Assembly: GCA_031308135.1 (NCBI GenBank)
Contig: JAHLJT010000631.1
Span: 222,571,433-222,635,432, forward strand
DNA length: 64,000 bases
Direction: 5' to 3'
Source: Acheta domesticus
Taxonomy: Eukaryota; Arthropoda; Insecta; Orthoptera; Gryllidae
Shown: positions 44,866 through 56,975 of the stretch, piece by piece
How the letters are laid out: every line of letters starts with the position of its first letter
How positions within the stretch are numbered: position 1 is the stretch's first letter
Notes under the pieces: model-generated
What the model was told of the DNA's origin: nothing
Databases searched by the model: none
Seen by the model: only the letters and a program-made list of their open reading frames with translations
Program-made: the position numbers and the translations under genes

Positions 44866-45698
44866 TACAGATTTCTAATAAATAAAACTCATGTCGCCAA
44901 GGAATGGTTCCCGCTGTTTGATTATATGATTATAATAACGATTGATTCTAAGGCCCTGCGAGAAAAAAATGTTGGAAATTAAGAATAATGAGAGAGGTTA
45001 CAGACTGGACAATGGAACTGAGGCAATTGTCCTTCATGGTTTTCGTGACCAGTTATTCGATATGTTTGAGCGGAACCGTAGAACCGTTGCTGTTAGGTAC
45101 AATTGTGAGATTCCTGGAAACTAAAATTTATAGTACCGTATACATTGTGGTAAGAACACTTGTACGGGCGCTTCAAAATAAAATTTGACTTAAAGCGACC
45201 ACGGTCAATACAAGTTTACTACGTTACCGCTTTCTTAAAAGGTATTTTTACTTAATTTTTTATTAACTTATTGAAAACCCCTTATAGTATTCCAAAACTT
45301 CGAGACACTTCAGTCAGAACCTAACGTCATGCTGATATGATGTCGGAGACCATTATTCTGAGCCGGCAAATAGAACAATCTATCCTCTTCCTTTATGAAA
45401 CAAATAAAAGTTATTATAATATATAGAAACCACTTATGATTTATTAAAATTAATTTTTAAACTATTTATTTTCGTAGTAGATGAGACGCAAGTACCCATT
45501 TTCCTATCATGAATATTGCATAATTCTAATCTCAAATTATAAGTTTAAATCAATAGTACTAAAACATTTCTACAATCCATAGATCACAACGTATCGCAAA
45601 TCTAGGGAACAAAACATAAATATAAAAATAAAAATGAAATAAATTATGCTATAAAACCTCTAAACGTTTTCATTTTTTCATTTTGCATAGGTTTTCAC
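44866..45698. other. Unannotated AT-rich interval
   Basis: A 60-codon frame at 44942-45124 lacks recognised motifs. Nothing else supported. Confidence 0.35.
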
Positions 45699-46720
45699 CA
45701 GTGGCGTAGCCTGAGTTTTGGCTTAGGATATGTAACTTGAGAAATGAGAAAAGAATTTAAAACTCTTAAATATTCCTCATTACCAATACCATTTTTGTCA
45801 CTTTGGCCAATTATAGCACACAAATAATTTGTATATTTAAAATAAAAACTGATCCAGTAAAAGAAATGATGGCTCACGTACTTCGTGTAGTTTATTGGAT
45901 GAAAGTTGGAAAACGTTAACTGAAGTTCACGACCTAGCAAAATATAAATGTGTGTCTTCATACTTCAATAATCAGAGCACTATCAAACCCAATGATTTTC
46001 AAAATTGTCCAATTCATTCATTTTGAACCCACCAGAATTGGCATAATTTATAAAATGGAAAGCAATGATCTATAATAAAAATATAATAGGAAAGAGAAAA
46101 TCAATCAATTTACAGACATGTAATGAAAAACAGTTGACAGTTGTCCTTTGCTGCTTACATCAATATATCGAGGAGACAAAAGAGGCTTTAGAAATTTAAT
46201 TTTTAATTTCATGGGATATTACCATGCTCACACTTGAAATCCAATCAATCTGAATTTCTGGCGAGATTGCACGAACACTGAAATTTTCCTTATCATCCTT
46301 GTCAGTTTTAACATATTTCATTATTTCACTTATATATTCCATGAAATTGTCTCTATTTGATGATCCCACATTTTCGTTATGACTAGAAAATAGAAGCCCT
46401 TGTCTCCCCAAAAAAGCGTACAACTCGAATGAAGTGTGGCAGAATTTCCCTATTTTCCCTTATATCACTGTTGTATTGCTCAACATAGCCTGCGTTGGCT
46501 GGAAACTATAAAGTTCGATCCTCTCATATTTTTTTCAAATAGTTTTAACTGCTTCTCACGTGCTATAATTTGTCCACAGCACAGAACTACGACTCCATAA
46601 TTATGTAGGCACTTTGGATCACGTTGTACTCGCCATTCCAGGCCACAGATGTGGATTGCACAGTCACATACCCTCGTGCATTCAACCAGCACAATCCCTA
46701 ACCTAAATTGGCTACAAATA
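45699..46720 (-). pseudogene. hAT transposase relic (DUF4371/ZMYM-like)
   Basis: Minus-strand reading gives IRENREILPHFIRVV (about 46470-46425) and, after a frameshift, FLGRQGLLFSSHNENVGSSN then RDNFMEYISEI (46423-46300). This is the region around the RGH(D/N)E motif that precedes the catalytic core in DUF4371-type hAT transposases. The usual Arg-Gly-His is Ser-Ser-His here. The left edge carries a hAT-like terminus, CAGTGGCGTAGCC (45699). Frameshifts and stops throughout; the catalytic core and dimerisation domain were not recovered. Confidence 0.6.
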
Positions 46721-47571
46721 TATAGTTGCTAAATGCATTAAAAAGGGTAATAAAACTTAAATAAAACGATAAGTTCATTAATTAACCTCTTTCTCTTACA
46801 AACACCGAAGAGAACAATAAAGTTTCGTTAAACGACAGCTTTTTTCGTAGGCACCTTGGATGTAATGGGTCACTGTGCATCTAACTCACAGCGCAGGCTA
46901 GGCGGTATTTCAGACTGATCCGTTCATCCTTGTGAAGAATCGAATTCTCAACGGCGCAATGTTTGAAATATAAAAAAATATTTTGTAGAAGAAAACGAAA
47001 ATAACAAATAGACAATTTACAATAATTTGAAAATAAAAATAGCTGATATTGTCAGGGTATGTAACACATCATCCACATCCATGGACGCTACGACCCTGAT
47101 TTTCACAGTAATTGCGTAATAAATCCTTTGTCTGTAGGGGCGGATACAAAAAGTATTTCAGGAAGAAGGAGAGACAATTCCAGTTCGGCCCCCTTCCATG
47201 TATTCAAAACATGACACTTTTTTGGGAAGTAAATTTCATCTTGAAATGCCGACTGCTTGGTGCAATGAAAATACTCTTTTGCAATTTGATAGTACCAATG
47301 TGCGGTACAACGTTAATTAAATTGAATTGAGTAAAATTTTAAAAGTAGGTGTTGAGTTGTAGACCGGCATGCCCCCTACCCATCTGGATTCACCTCAGAT
47401 TCTCACTCAACGACGCTGCCTCCTCTCCAAAAATGACTCCGTTGTGTGGCGTGCGCCTCCAGACGGGGGTCGAAGGTGGCACTAGCAGGCGGAGGTCCTC
47501 AGCGTGCACATCCATCACGCATGGGCGGCCTGCGCGACGCTCTCTCCGGCAGGGGCCACGCCCCTCCATAC
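46721..47571. other. Unannotated interval
   Basis: Short frames only; the right part (47360-47565) is more GC-rich, with no recognised domain. Confidence 0.35.
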
Positions 47572-48420
47572 TAGGGATGCGACATCGATGGTTTTGTAGA
47601 AACATCGATGTATTAAACATACATGTATTAACTCCGATATTTTTCAACATCGAAGTTCTTTGATAGATGCTTTTTCTTTTCCAATGTTTTGTTTCTGAAT
47701 GTAAAAATGCCATGAACACAATACTGTAAAAAAAAAACTATTAAGTTAATGAAAGTTCCGTATGATTTTCAGACATTCAAAGATACACATATAATTATTC
47801 ACTTGGCTACGTTTCGGAGACTAGATGTATCCCCATCGTCAGGCCTTTAAGTACAATATAATGTAACTTAGTTACATGATGTCAATCATAAGCTATAAGA
47901 TGAAATATTAAAAATTACAAATGTGTTAAAAACAACATAGCAAATCTTTAAATTTCTACAAACTTGCATTAATTTTTGATTAGTCTCCGAAACGTAGTCA
48001 AATGAATAATTCTATGTGTATCTTTGAATAAACATTACGACTGTCTAAAAATCATATGGAACTTTCATTAACTTAAGAATTTGTACAAGAGACAGTCTAT
48101 AGTTCAACTTAAAATAAAACTAATGGTAACACTTAGTTCATGAATTCAAACCAAAGGAACGCTACCCTAATCGACCAAACTCTCTTCACAGAGGTGACCA
48201 CTATGCGTTTGTATTTACTCTTACCTCATATTCATTTCGCACATTGAGAAGTGATCAGCAAATGCGCTGTGGGCGTTGGGTGTGCCCCTTCTTGTCGCAC
48301 CCTTATTCGGCAAATTGCCAAAAACGAACATTAAGTTTTAATGCGCACGAATTGATTGTTAGAGGATACTGAACCAAATTGAAAACATCGATGTTGAAAA
48401 ACATCGATTGAAACACATCG
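47572..48420 (-). mobile_element. hAT-type MITE 'CATCGATG', copy d, interrupted
   Basis: The plus-strand left edge reads TAGGGATGCGACATCGATGG, and interior landmarks (CGCATTTGCTGATCAC, TTGGCAATTTGC on the complement) match copy a in reverse. It is interrupted at 47740-48075 by a foldback element. The right edge runs into SINE-A copy 12. Confidence 0.6.
47740..48075. mobile_element. Foldback element with long inverted arms and ribozyme-like motif
   Basis: The left arm (to about 47822) and right arm (from about 47980) match as inverted repeats of about 85-95 bp: GTTAATGAAAGTTCCGTATG... against ...CATATGGAACTTTCATTAAC. Next to the left arm, on the minus strand, CTGACGA (47842-47836), a short stem and GAAA (47815-47812) form a hammerhead-like core. 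It lies inside hAT copy d. No coding capacity. Confidence 0.65.
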
Positions 48421-49270
48421 GAGGTCCTATGATTCGAGTCCTTACATTGGCAGGATTTTCGACAATAGCTACAAAGCTAGGTCGAATTCAGCTGCTGTCT
48501 GGAGGACAATTCTAGCGACCGGCTGACCTGATCGGTAGTTTTCCGTTGTTTCTCCGATCATCTCCCGCTGCAGCAGTACCCTAAGAAAACGCACTAAGGA
48601 GAACGCGTGATCTTTCCTTCCTTTCTTTGTCCTATTCTCACACTTTCACTCACACGCACTACACTACCAGACATATTGGAAGACCCGTCGGGAGCTTAGA
48701 GCTTGTCCCAATTGGGGCTTGGCCCCTCTACGTGCAGGTACATGAAAGGACAAATTCTCCCAAGCCCCTTACTTACTCGCACTTACACCTACAGGTACTT
48801 CACTACCACACATGTCCGGAGATCAGTCGGAAACTTAGAGTTTGCCCCGGCTGTGGAGGTGCCCCGCTGATGGGAAATACCTGGTTTGGGAAATCCGTCT
48901 AAGCCAACGTATAGGTCGGCGTCGGATATCACCATCAAGTGAGGGAAGATAACCACCACCTTCCGCGATTAGTATGCTCAATCCCTGCGGGTCTAATGAC
49001 CTTAGCAGCTGGCGCGCCCGGGAACATTAATCAATAATATTAAGTTGGCTGTCCGGGTGACGCCGCGTCCATGGCAAAGGTGCCGACGTTTCGGTCGCCA
49101 TTCTGCGACCTTCCTCAGGGCGTAATGCATTACGCCCTGAGGAAGGTCGCAGAATGGCGACCGAAACGTCGGCACCTTTGCCATGGACGCGGCGTCACCC
49201 GGACAGCCAACTTAATATTGACTCCGGCCGCGGAAGCCTACGCTCCCATTAATCAATAAACCAATCAATC
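48421..49270 (+). mobile_element. SINE-A copy 12, duplicated inside and hit by a palindrome
   Basis: Has B box ATGATTCGAGTCCT, the GCTGCTGTCTGGAGGACAAT segment and a complete 3' end (GACCTTAGCAGCTGGCGCGC). The ACTACACTACCA...CTTAGAGCTTGTCCC segment is present twice (about 48656 and 48795). The tail is interrupted at 49037-49246 by the palindromic insertion, which duplicates CATTAATCAATA. Confidence 0.8.
49037..49246. mobile_element. Insertion with a perfect 184-bp palindrome
   Basis: 49036-49127 and 49128-49219 are exact reverse complements (92 bp per arm, no mismatch found), with ATGCAT at the centre. It is followed by a 27-bp unpaired tail containing CGGCCGCGGAAGCC. The insert is bracketed by a 12-bp direct repeat CATTAATCAATA (49025-49036 and 49247-49258) in a SINE tail. 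Each arm contains CTGAGGA, a GGTCGC/GCGACC stem and GAAACGT. Identical frames (MAKVPTFRSPFCDL...) on the two strands follow from the symmetry and are not genes. An assembly or sequencing artefact is a possibility, although the duplication argues for a real insertion. Confidence 0.8.
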
Positions 49271-49860
49271 TAAATACCCACTTCGTTCTTTCATTTATTG
49301 CCTACCCATTATGCAAAAATTTAGAAATAAAGTCAATGCATCCACGTATCAAAATGAAATTCACATGCAAAACAATAACCTAACAGAAATAATTCGCTAA
49401 AACCCACATTTCCTCCTCCTCCTCCTCAACAAAAACTAATTACATAGAAACAAACATGTTAACTGTACATCTAAAGACATAATCAACACCCAAATTTAAC
49501 CCGTGACCTGCATTTAAAATATTACGTCAAACGTTATTTTTTCTTTTTCTTCTTCTATTTTAACACGCACACGTAAAGCCACCGGGCTGAACGGTTTGAG
49601 TAAACGAAAGCGCGGCTGCGCAGCGCGCCGCGTCACCACCTGCAACGTTGCACCGCGCGCCCGAGCGCCGCGACGCCCGGCGTCGCGACGCTCCGTCACG
49701 GGGGCTTCCCAGACCCCGCGCGAAGGGTCACTGCCCTGCCTCGATCAGCCGCGGACGCCCACCACACAGGGAACATGGCGCTCCGGAGGCGGTTCCACGC
49801 GCCCAGCGACCGGGGACCGCGACCCCCGGAAAGTTGGTCCCACGAAAATTGTCATTTTGA
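49271..49860. other. Unannotated with CpG-rich patch
   Basis: 49600-49845 is strongly CpG-rich and borders the piggyBac MITE. Frames of 61-90 codons have no recognised domain. Confidence 0.35.
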
Positions 49861-50490
49861 CCTTCTAGCGACCGCGCGTAAAATGGTCACACCAGCTGGC
49901 GCGAGTTGCAAAATTTACGTTGTTCAATGACTCGTGAATAAATCAGAGAAATTGTAGAACAATGCAATTTTATGTCGCATTATAATATCTAAGAATGCTG
50001 TTTATTAACAAAACACATATCCGTTGATAAACACGCTTATTTACTATCAGAAAGATCTTGTTTCGATCAGTTTTGTGTCGATGCTGATCGTCTATATTTC
50101 GATCAGTATTGTGTTGATGATGATCGTCTATATTTTCAATATGCAGGTCATTATCACTATCACTATCCAATTCATGATCTTTTGCTCAATCTGACAGCTC
50201 TTGTAGAATATTCTGAATTTCATTCATATGAATTCTTTCTCTGGAGATTTTACACAAAATTTCGATTAGGCCAAATTATAATACAATATTCTAGAACAAC
50301 AGCAGGTTCCAGCGTAAAGTTTATGTCACTATATACTTCGCGTGCAAACTAACCAGTGGCTGCAGGAATATATCACTAAAGTTACCAGCAAGGAATACCA
50401 AGAACGCAGAAGTCTTTACCAACAATGAATTGAAAGCAAATCCAAAAACTCTGCTCTTGTAAAATTTACGCCCGCGCACCCGCTGAAAGG
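49861..50490 (-). mobile_element. piggyBac-type MITE, copy 2
   Basis: 630 bp, homologous end to end with 34524-35143. Termini CCTTCTAGCGACCGCGCG and CACCCGCTGAAAGG are flanked by TTGA on both sides (49857-49860, 50491-50494) instead of the canonical TTAA. On the minus strand (from about 50240) the translation reads MNEIQNILQELSD, a stop, then AKDHELDSDSDNDLHIENI, typical of the acidic N-terminal region of piggyBac transposases. No catalytic domain. Confidence 0.78.
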
Positions 50491-50560
50491 TTGAAATTCT
50501 TTTGGTTCTCCATCGTTTGACCGCCGTTGCGTCCCCAGCACACCAGCACTGTTAAAAATA

Positions 50561-50739
50561 CAGTAAAGTCTCGTTAGCACGACTTTCCTTAACACGAATT
50601 TCGTTGTAACACGAATAAAACATCGGTCCCGGCAAGGGGTTTCGATTACACTAACATAATACTCGGATAGCACGAATTTTTGTAACACGAACTCCAATTA
50701 TTTCGGTCCCTTGGAATCCGTGAAAATGAGGGTTTACCG
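50561..50739. mobile_element. pogo/Tigger-type MITE
   Basis: 179 bp with left end CAGTAAAGTCTCGTTAGCAC and right end GAAAATGAGGGTTTACCG, flanked by TA (50559-50560 and 50740-50741). The internal TTTCGGTCCCTTGGAATCCG is characteristic of Tigger/pogo termini. No transposase. Confidence 0.75.
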
Positions 50740-53309
50740 TAACTGAAATTAGAATTGGACTACTTCTGGAATACACGAAAGACTGATATATTTTGAAATG
50801 TCAAGAAAGAAGGTAGTTGGAAGGAAGTTGTTTTGGAGACGTTAAAAGTCGCAAAGAAGAGCTTGGGTGTGGTCGTCTTCAAGTCGCGCAAAATATATGA
50901 AATACAGTGTTGAAAATACAATATAATATTCTGCAAAATACAGTGATTGCGAACTGATAGAACTCTAGAGTTTTATTTAAAAACTAACGCGAGAAGGTAT
51001 GTCTCATAGCGCGACGGGCAGCGCAAGAAAAGCTGCAAAAAGAACCTCACGTAAAAAGTTCACATATCTGTGAAATGTAATGTAAAAATGTTCGGACTGT
51101 TCATGGACACCTCTTCTTTCTTGGCGAAAATAGATGGGAAAAACAATCACGTTTGACCATCATGTAGAAACAAATTACCAGCTTCCGATACAATTAAACT
51201 GACTGGGTGGGAGAGAAGGAGTAGGTGCCAGTGGCAGCCGGTGCATTGGGAATTAGTGGTGGGGTGGCACATGTACCCCATGCATTTTGTTATTTTTATA
51301 TTTCTGACTGTTATATTATTTTAGTTTTTACAATAACTTGTGTCCATACTTTCATTTTTCACCAGTCATTTTCATTGTAATAAAATGTTCACATCACAAT
51401 TAATTAAAATCAAATAAATTATTCACATCACATTTAAAATACATAATTTTTTATTGTTCATTATATCTTCCTAAAACATTTTCATAAATTTTATACTATT
51501 TTTTTCTTAAATTTTATTTTTGTCATTAATTTTATATTTTTTGAATACGAGTACATTTTGTCTCATCCCAAAACATTTCTTGGACGAAGACAAACTATAG
51601 CATGAAGTTTATGACCGATTTGCAAGCCTCAGCATTTAAATTTGCGCTGTCAACTTTTACATTGGTAACAAAAGATACTGCAATTGTGCTCATGCAAATA
51701 GGGATAAAAAATTATTTACTGAAAACCAAAAAAGTAACTTACGAAATCAAATGAAAGGGTCGATGTTCATCGGGTGTTAGTTAATAGGCGCGCACCATGC
51801 CTATGAAACCCTATAGCAACACGCTAACATCATCCACCTCTCAGAACCCCCACTCCTCCTCATTCATGCAATGGCTGGGACGGCGGAGCGGGAGTCGACT
51901 CAGCGACCCGTTATAAAAAGCATTCATCATTCGCATACACGGGCGAGTTCAATTATGCTCGCCCTCAAAATGTGCGCTGGTGGTACAAATTAAACAAGTC
52001 GATTTAGTGTAACGTTATTGCGTTCTCAAAGAGCACTTGCCACTGGTAGGAGCGAGTTGAGCCAAGTCTTCACCTTCAACTCATTATAAAATAAAATATT
52101 GTGTATAAATGTATTGATATGTATTTGCATATTTGTATATTCAGTGCCTTGAAACATCCCCCAACATTTTTTCTGGAATTCTTCCATAATATTCTGGAAC
52201 GATCCGCCTAAAAGTAGTACAAACCGATTCATCTTGCCTAGAGATCGAATTATCTATTGATCACATTTGTAGCTGTCTTAAAATCCCCAAAACGTTTTTC
52301 AGATTCTACAACACCCCAAGACACTTTTATTCTTCGAAAGTTCTAGAAAAATCTGAAACAAAATGGCCAGTTCTTTACAAGAAGACCCAGACACGCCAAA
52401 CGACACTTCATTTATCCCAAAAGGGTGATCGGAAGAGACCTAACCGCGAGTGACGGACGGACAGACGAGCGATTAAATTTGAGGCAATTGCCTTTAATCT
52501 CTGTCAACCTTATCTTATTACCCTCAAGTCTTCATCATACCATCACAAACACTTTCTCAGTGTCTAAACTTGGTTTTTACGCTGCTCTTATTATATTAGC
52601 AAAACTATTATCTATTATATGTCCATACCACATAATCTAATGATGGACGATTTTTTCCCTAAGCCACTTTGATTTGGATAAATTAATCGGTGCTTATCAA
52701 TGAACATACAATAAATTGATTCAATATTTGTTCCATAAATTTATATTGAGAGCATGACAGAGCAAAAGGCATTTAGTTACTTGTCAACATTTATCTTTTC
52801 CTGGTTTATGGATTGGTTCTATAATTGCTTCAGTCCACTTTTCAGTGAACACGATTTTAGTCTGTATCTGATTATTTATTTTTAAAAGGTAGTTTGCAGC
52901 AGCAACAAGTTATTAAAGAATATATTTTCGGAATACCCTCTTTGTGAACTCATTATCGGTAGATTTCTATCTTTCTCAAGCTTCAACTTCATTGTCAATC
53001 TCTTTGTTTTTGATTTGCTTAGATCCTGAGCCAAACGTATCCACTTAAACTAATTAATTATTAATTGCGTATGATATTTGGCATCTAATATCACAAGTGC
53101 ACTTATTTAATAATATTGAATCCCAAGCACAAATGGATCATTCATTCATGGAGCATCAGCACTGGTATCTTTCAACTTGCTTACGGCTTCATATAATTCT
53201 TTCTGCGTACTAGGTATCTTTCAGTGATTAATACGCTTATCTGCTGAACTTTTATTCTTCAAGATCGAATCCAATTTTTCAAGTTTCTTCTTTGAAATTA
53301 ATGGAGGGA
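50740..53309. other. Unannotated AT-rich interval
   Basis: Only short frames lacking recognised domains. Very AT-rich at 51290-51560. Confidence 0.35.
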
Positions 53310-54370
53310 TTGAGGGACTGATTGATTAATTAATGTTTCCAGGCACGCCAACTGCTGTGGTTCCAGTGCCGTTCGTGTAGTGAATGATTTTTATACCTGG
53401 ATGTGATGCTCCGCTGGACGATGAGATCTGGAGCCGACCTACAAGTCGGCGTGCGGGAGATTTACCACACCAATCATCTCGACGTTTCTAAACGTAGATG
53501 TTCAAAATGAAACCATCGATGTTAATGAAACATCGAACCAAAACCATCGATGCTATTAAATATAGGGTATCGTTTTTACAACAGGTTACAACAGGTTTTT
53601 TCAACCATTGAAGTTCACGCGGGGGTGGGGAGAGCTAATTTAAAAGTAGTAACTTTTATTAATTTTTTTTTAGATTTACCTGACGAAACGAACTCAAAAA
53701 ACCATTAAGACAATTAGCAAACCGAGGATTATCTGATTCGATAATTCAAAGATTATAGAGCCTTCTTTATTTAGGAAAACTTGCTTTTATTTATTTACCC
53801 TCTTTAATCGCTTTGTTCTGAAGTATATTCAAATTAATGGATATCTAAATATTATTATAGACTATTTTTGAGGAAATTTTTCTTTCATTTTAAAAATATC
53901 GACCACATAAAAACCTTGAACACAAAACATCGATGTTAAAAAAACATCGGCTTAAAAAAATCAATGTTAAATACATCGATGATTTTATAAAAAATCCATG
54001 TTTTTAAAACATCAACATCGATGTCGCACCTCTACTCCTCACTAGTTTAGTATCGTGTGTGATAGTGCATGTACGTAAGTGTAAGTGCGTGTAAGTATGG
54101 GGTGAGGATAGGACAAGGAAGAGGAAGGAAAGATTCAGAATAATCCGTGTGTTAGGGTACTGCGCCGGTGTTCGCCGAGTACTGATTGGAAGAACAACAG
54201 CAAACTATCGACCAAAGAAGCCGGGTGTTTGAATTGTCCTCCAGACAGCGTTTGAATTCGATCTAGCTGTGTTGCTAGAGTCGAACATCCGCCACCGTCG
54301 GAACTGGGATCGAAGGACCTCCCGTAGAGAGTCACCGCAGGGACAGTGGTAATTCTGGCCCTAAGATTAA
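53310..54370 (-). mobile_element. SINE-A copy 13, split by a hAT MITE
   Basis: The 3' part (53310-53470: tail ATTGATTAATTAATG, then GGCACGCCAACTGC and AGATCTGGAGCCGACC) and the 5' part (54035-54370: GTGAGGATAGGACAAGGAAG, GCCACCGTCGG) belong to one minus-strand SINE separated by hAT copy e. Confidence 0.75.
53471..54034. mobile_element. hAT-type MITE 'CATCGATG', copy e
   Basis: The right end is intact (AACATCGATGTCGCACCTCT then A at 54034). The left end is degraded but carries AAACCATCGATGTTAATGAA. The interior differs from copies a, c and d, so only the ends define the family. Inserted in SINE-A copy 13. Confidence 0.6.
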
Positions 54371-54901
54371 ATTAGACGGTTTGGTAAAGGGTTTTGATCA
54401 GCATTATTAAAAGCAAATAACTTTCGAAAGCTGTTGTAAAGTAATTATTTACATCAAGTAATATTTATTTTACCAAAAGAAAGAGAACAATAAACTCCAA
54501 AAAGGTAATTCTTCCTTAAAAAGAAACCTTCATTTTGTGAAAGATGAGTGGAATTTGATCTGTTGAATCACGCACATCCACTACTGCTCGTGACTCGCAG
54601 TCACACGCTAATTGCAGAGCATACCATTGACAATCACTACCTCCAAATACAGATGCGAGAAGATTTATTTTTTAGACTTGTATGCTTGCGATCTTACTAA
54701 GTCACTCTGAGTCATTTCAAAGCAAATACATTCATTCGTTTCGAAGTGACGAACGTTCGGTTTCCTGTGTTATCTTTTCCTTTCTTAATCTTTAAACATT
54801 TTTAATCGAATTGATTGTCAAGTCGATGTTGCAGATGCAATCTCCTTCCACATGTCATTTGTTTTAACAATCATTTGTTTAATCAAATGATTAAATGTTC
54901 A
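54371..54901. other. Unannotated interval
   Basis: AT-rich without frames of note. Confidence 0.35.
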
Positions 54902-55290
54902 CTAGCGTACCCGTGCGAGAACTCTCGCATGTTAAAACCCACCCTTTCCCAATCCATTTGCCTATCCTTTCAATTGAGAAGGAACGTTGTTAATGAAACG
55001 TGTTTGTTTTTTTAATGTATAAATGTAACTTCTAATGTACTTGCAGAATATCAAACAAAAATAACAATACAATTGATGTTGGAAACAAATTTTCAATAAA
55101 ATTTAATTCAGCATTATGGAGAGATGTTCTCGGAACAATTCATACTTCTTTAAAAACAACTTTGAACAAATCACTCCTCCTTGAGAGTTAGCTTTTCGCT
55201 TTCCTTGATAGTCACAAACATAATAGAAAAGGCTTTTACTCTTCAGAAAGCAAAGCAAAGTAAAGAAAGTAGTGCGTAAATACCGATCAA
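54902..55290 (-). mobile_element. Helitron 3' end, copy 2
   Basis: On the minus strand the 3' terminus is TGCGAGAGTTCTCGCAC-GGGTACGCTAG followed by T. Interior homology to copy 1 (CTAATGTACTTRCAGAATAT, ACAATRCAATTGATGTT) and to copy 3 continues for about 390 bp. A 50-bp segment present here is missing from copy 1. Confidence 0.7.
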
Positions 55291-55930
55291 CCAAGTACAA
55301 CCCTACTCTTTGCAATATTATTTGACTTTCCTTGATTTGTTATGAGGAACAGAGGGGGTTGTGGAGAGTCAGGGTGCCAGCTTGCTGGGTGCGAAAATTG
55401 AAAAATTATTTGGGTATTAAAAAGTATTGGATTATTTTCAGCGCTCTTACGTACCCAAAGAAACGAAATTCCGAGCCAAAAAATAAACTAATATTTTCAC
55501 CTTTGAGTAATAAATACCATTTGTTACCATTGGAAACAATTTAGTAGGCTTAGATGTCACTTCGGTACATGGGAATGTTACTCTAACGATGTTTGCACAT
55601 TGAATATCTTAACGAACCGACACCTTGAGTTTAATATCAAACGGTGTATTATTTACAAAATGAGTTTGCAGCTGGGCGTTGATGTACATACTTCCACACA
55701 CCACCAACATTTACATCGTGCCTTTGGACTGCAAACGTTGGCAATTGTCGAGTGACTTCTCCTATTCTTTCTATAATTTTAAATTTACTTGCTTTTTTTA
55801 ATTAATTCACATGGTATTGTAGGGCAGCGCTATTTGATTTTTGTTTTTCATTTATTTCAAGCTATTTTACTTTAGCTAATTTAAAATGTTTGTTCTTTGT
55901 GTTGTGCCATACACAAATTTTCCCCTACTA
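55291..55930. other. Unannotated interval
   Basis: A 70-codon plus frame at 55332-55544 has no recognised domain. Confidence 0.35.
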
Positions 55931-56300
55931 CCTCCGCGTATCCATGCGAGAACTCTCACATGTTAGACATCCTATGTTAGATCCCTCTCCTTATATTTAA
56001 ATTTTAAGAGGGGAAGTAGTTAACGAAACGTGTTTATTTGTTTAAAAATATGTAAAGGTAACTTGCAATGTACTAACACAATTTCAAATAAAATAAAAAA
56101 CAATGCAATTGATGTTTAAAATAAAATTTCAATAAATATTTATTCAATATCATGGAGAGTTTTCTTGGAACAATTCACAGCACTTCCTCAAGGACATTTG
56201 AAGTAATTATTCAATATTCTTTTACAGTTAGCTTTTAGCTTCTCGTGAGTCACAAAAATATTAGAAAAACTTTTTACTTTTGGAAAGCTGCTGACTTTAA
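55931..56300 (-). mobile_element. Helitron-related repeat, copy 3 (eroded 3' end)
   Basis: Homologous to 54902-55290 through AACGAAACGTGTTTATTTG, AATGCAATTGATGTTTAAAA and CTTGGAACAATTCACA. The terminal hairpin (TGTGAGAGTTCTCGCATGGA) is still recognisable, but CTAG has mutated. About 1 kb from copy 2 in the same orientation. Confidence 0.6.
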
Positions 56301-56649
56301 AATTTAATCGATTGATAACGAAAATACTGGTACAGGTAAAACACAGTCTTCACTCTTCTCTGTGCATCCACATCCCTCCTCAGTTAGGTACGCAGCACTT
56401 ACAGACACCGGTAAAACGTTAATTGATTGGTTTCACTACACGCAAAGAAACAATCTTCACAGATATCAAGCAACTATAATAGTACTTCTAGTTGTTGCTG
56501 GAGAGCAAATCTTGAATTAATGATTATGCAAATAAACCTCGTCAGACTGCACAAACTACTGTGTTAACAGAAAGCGTAAATAAAGATTGTCAAATCTAAT
56601 CCTTCTAAGCGTGTCGCCACAAAAATTGCCACCAGCAGGAAGGGCTTAA
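56301..56649. other. Unannotated interval
   Basis: No frame or repeat identified. Confidence 0.3.
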
Positions 56650-56880
56650 ATATTGAGGTAGCCTTGATAGTATTGAAGCTTGGAACCGAAAAGTTAATTT
56701 CGTGTCTTTCTCGGTCTGGCCGGTGGAAGTCGCATGATCACAAGCACTGCTTGATACGGTCGCGATCATGCGAAATCTAGCGGAACGACTGAGAAAGATG
56801 CGAAATACCGTGACGTTTTCCATCGCGAAGATGGGATTTGAGTGGCCTTGAGGGGCAAAGTTAGAAAAATCGCAATATAG
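56650..56880. mobile_element. Palindromic MITE family Q, copy 2
   Basis: Right half and centre match 10490-10677 (GCACTGCTTGATACGGTCGC, GATGCGAAATACCGTGAC, GGCCTTGAGGGGCAAAG, AGAAAAATCGCAATATAG). The left arm is diverged and its terminus is lost. Confidence 0.7.
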
Positions 56881-56975
56881 GAGAGAATTTGCGGTATACC
56901 TACACAGAGCTTGATTTCAGGCGGAACGCGACGGAACGGCGTTCCGGTACCTCTGGAATATATTATTAGATTATA

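Noticed and set aside
49002..49259. Two identical 60-codon frames on opposite strands
   Set aside because: Identity is forced by the perfect palindrome; it is not evidence for duplicated genes.
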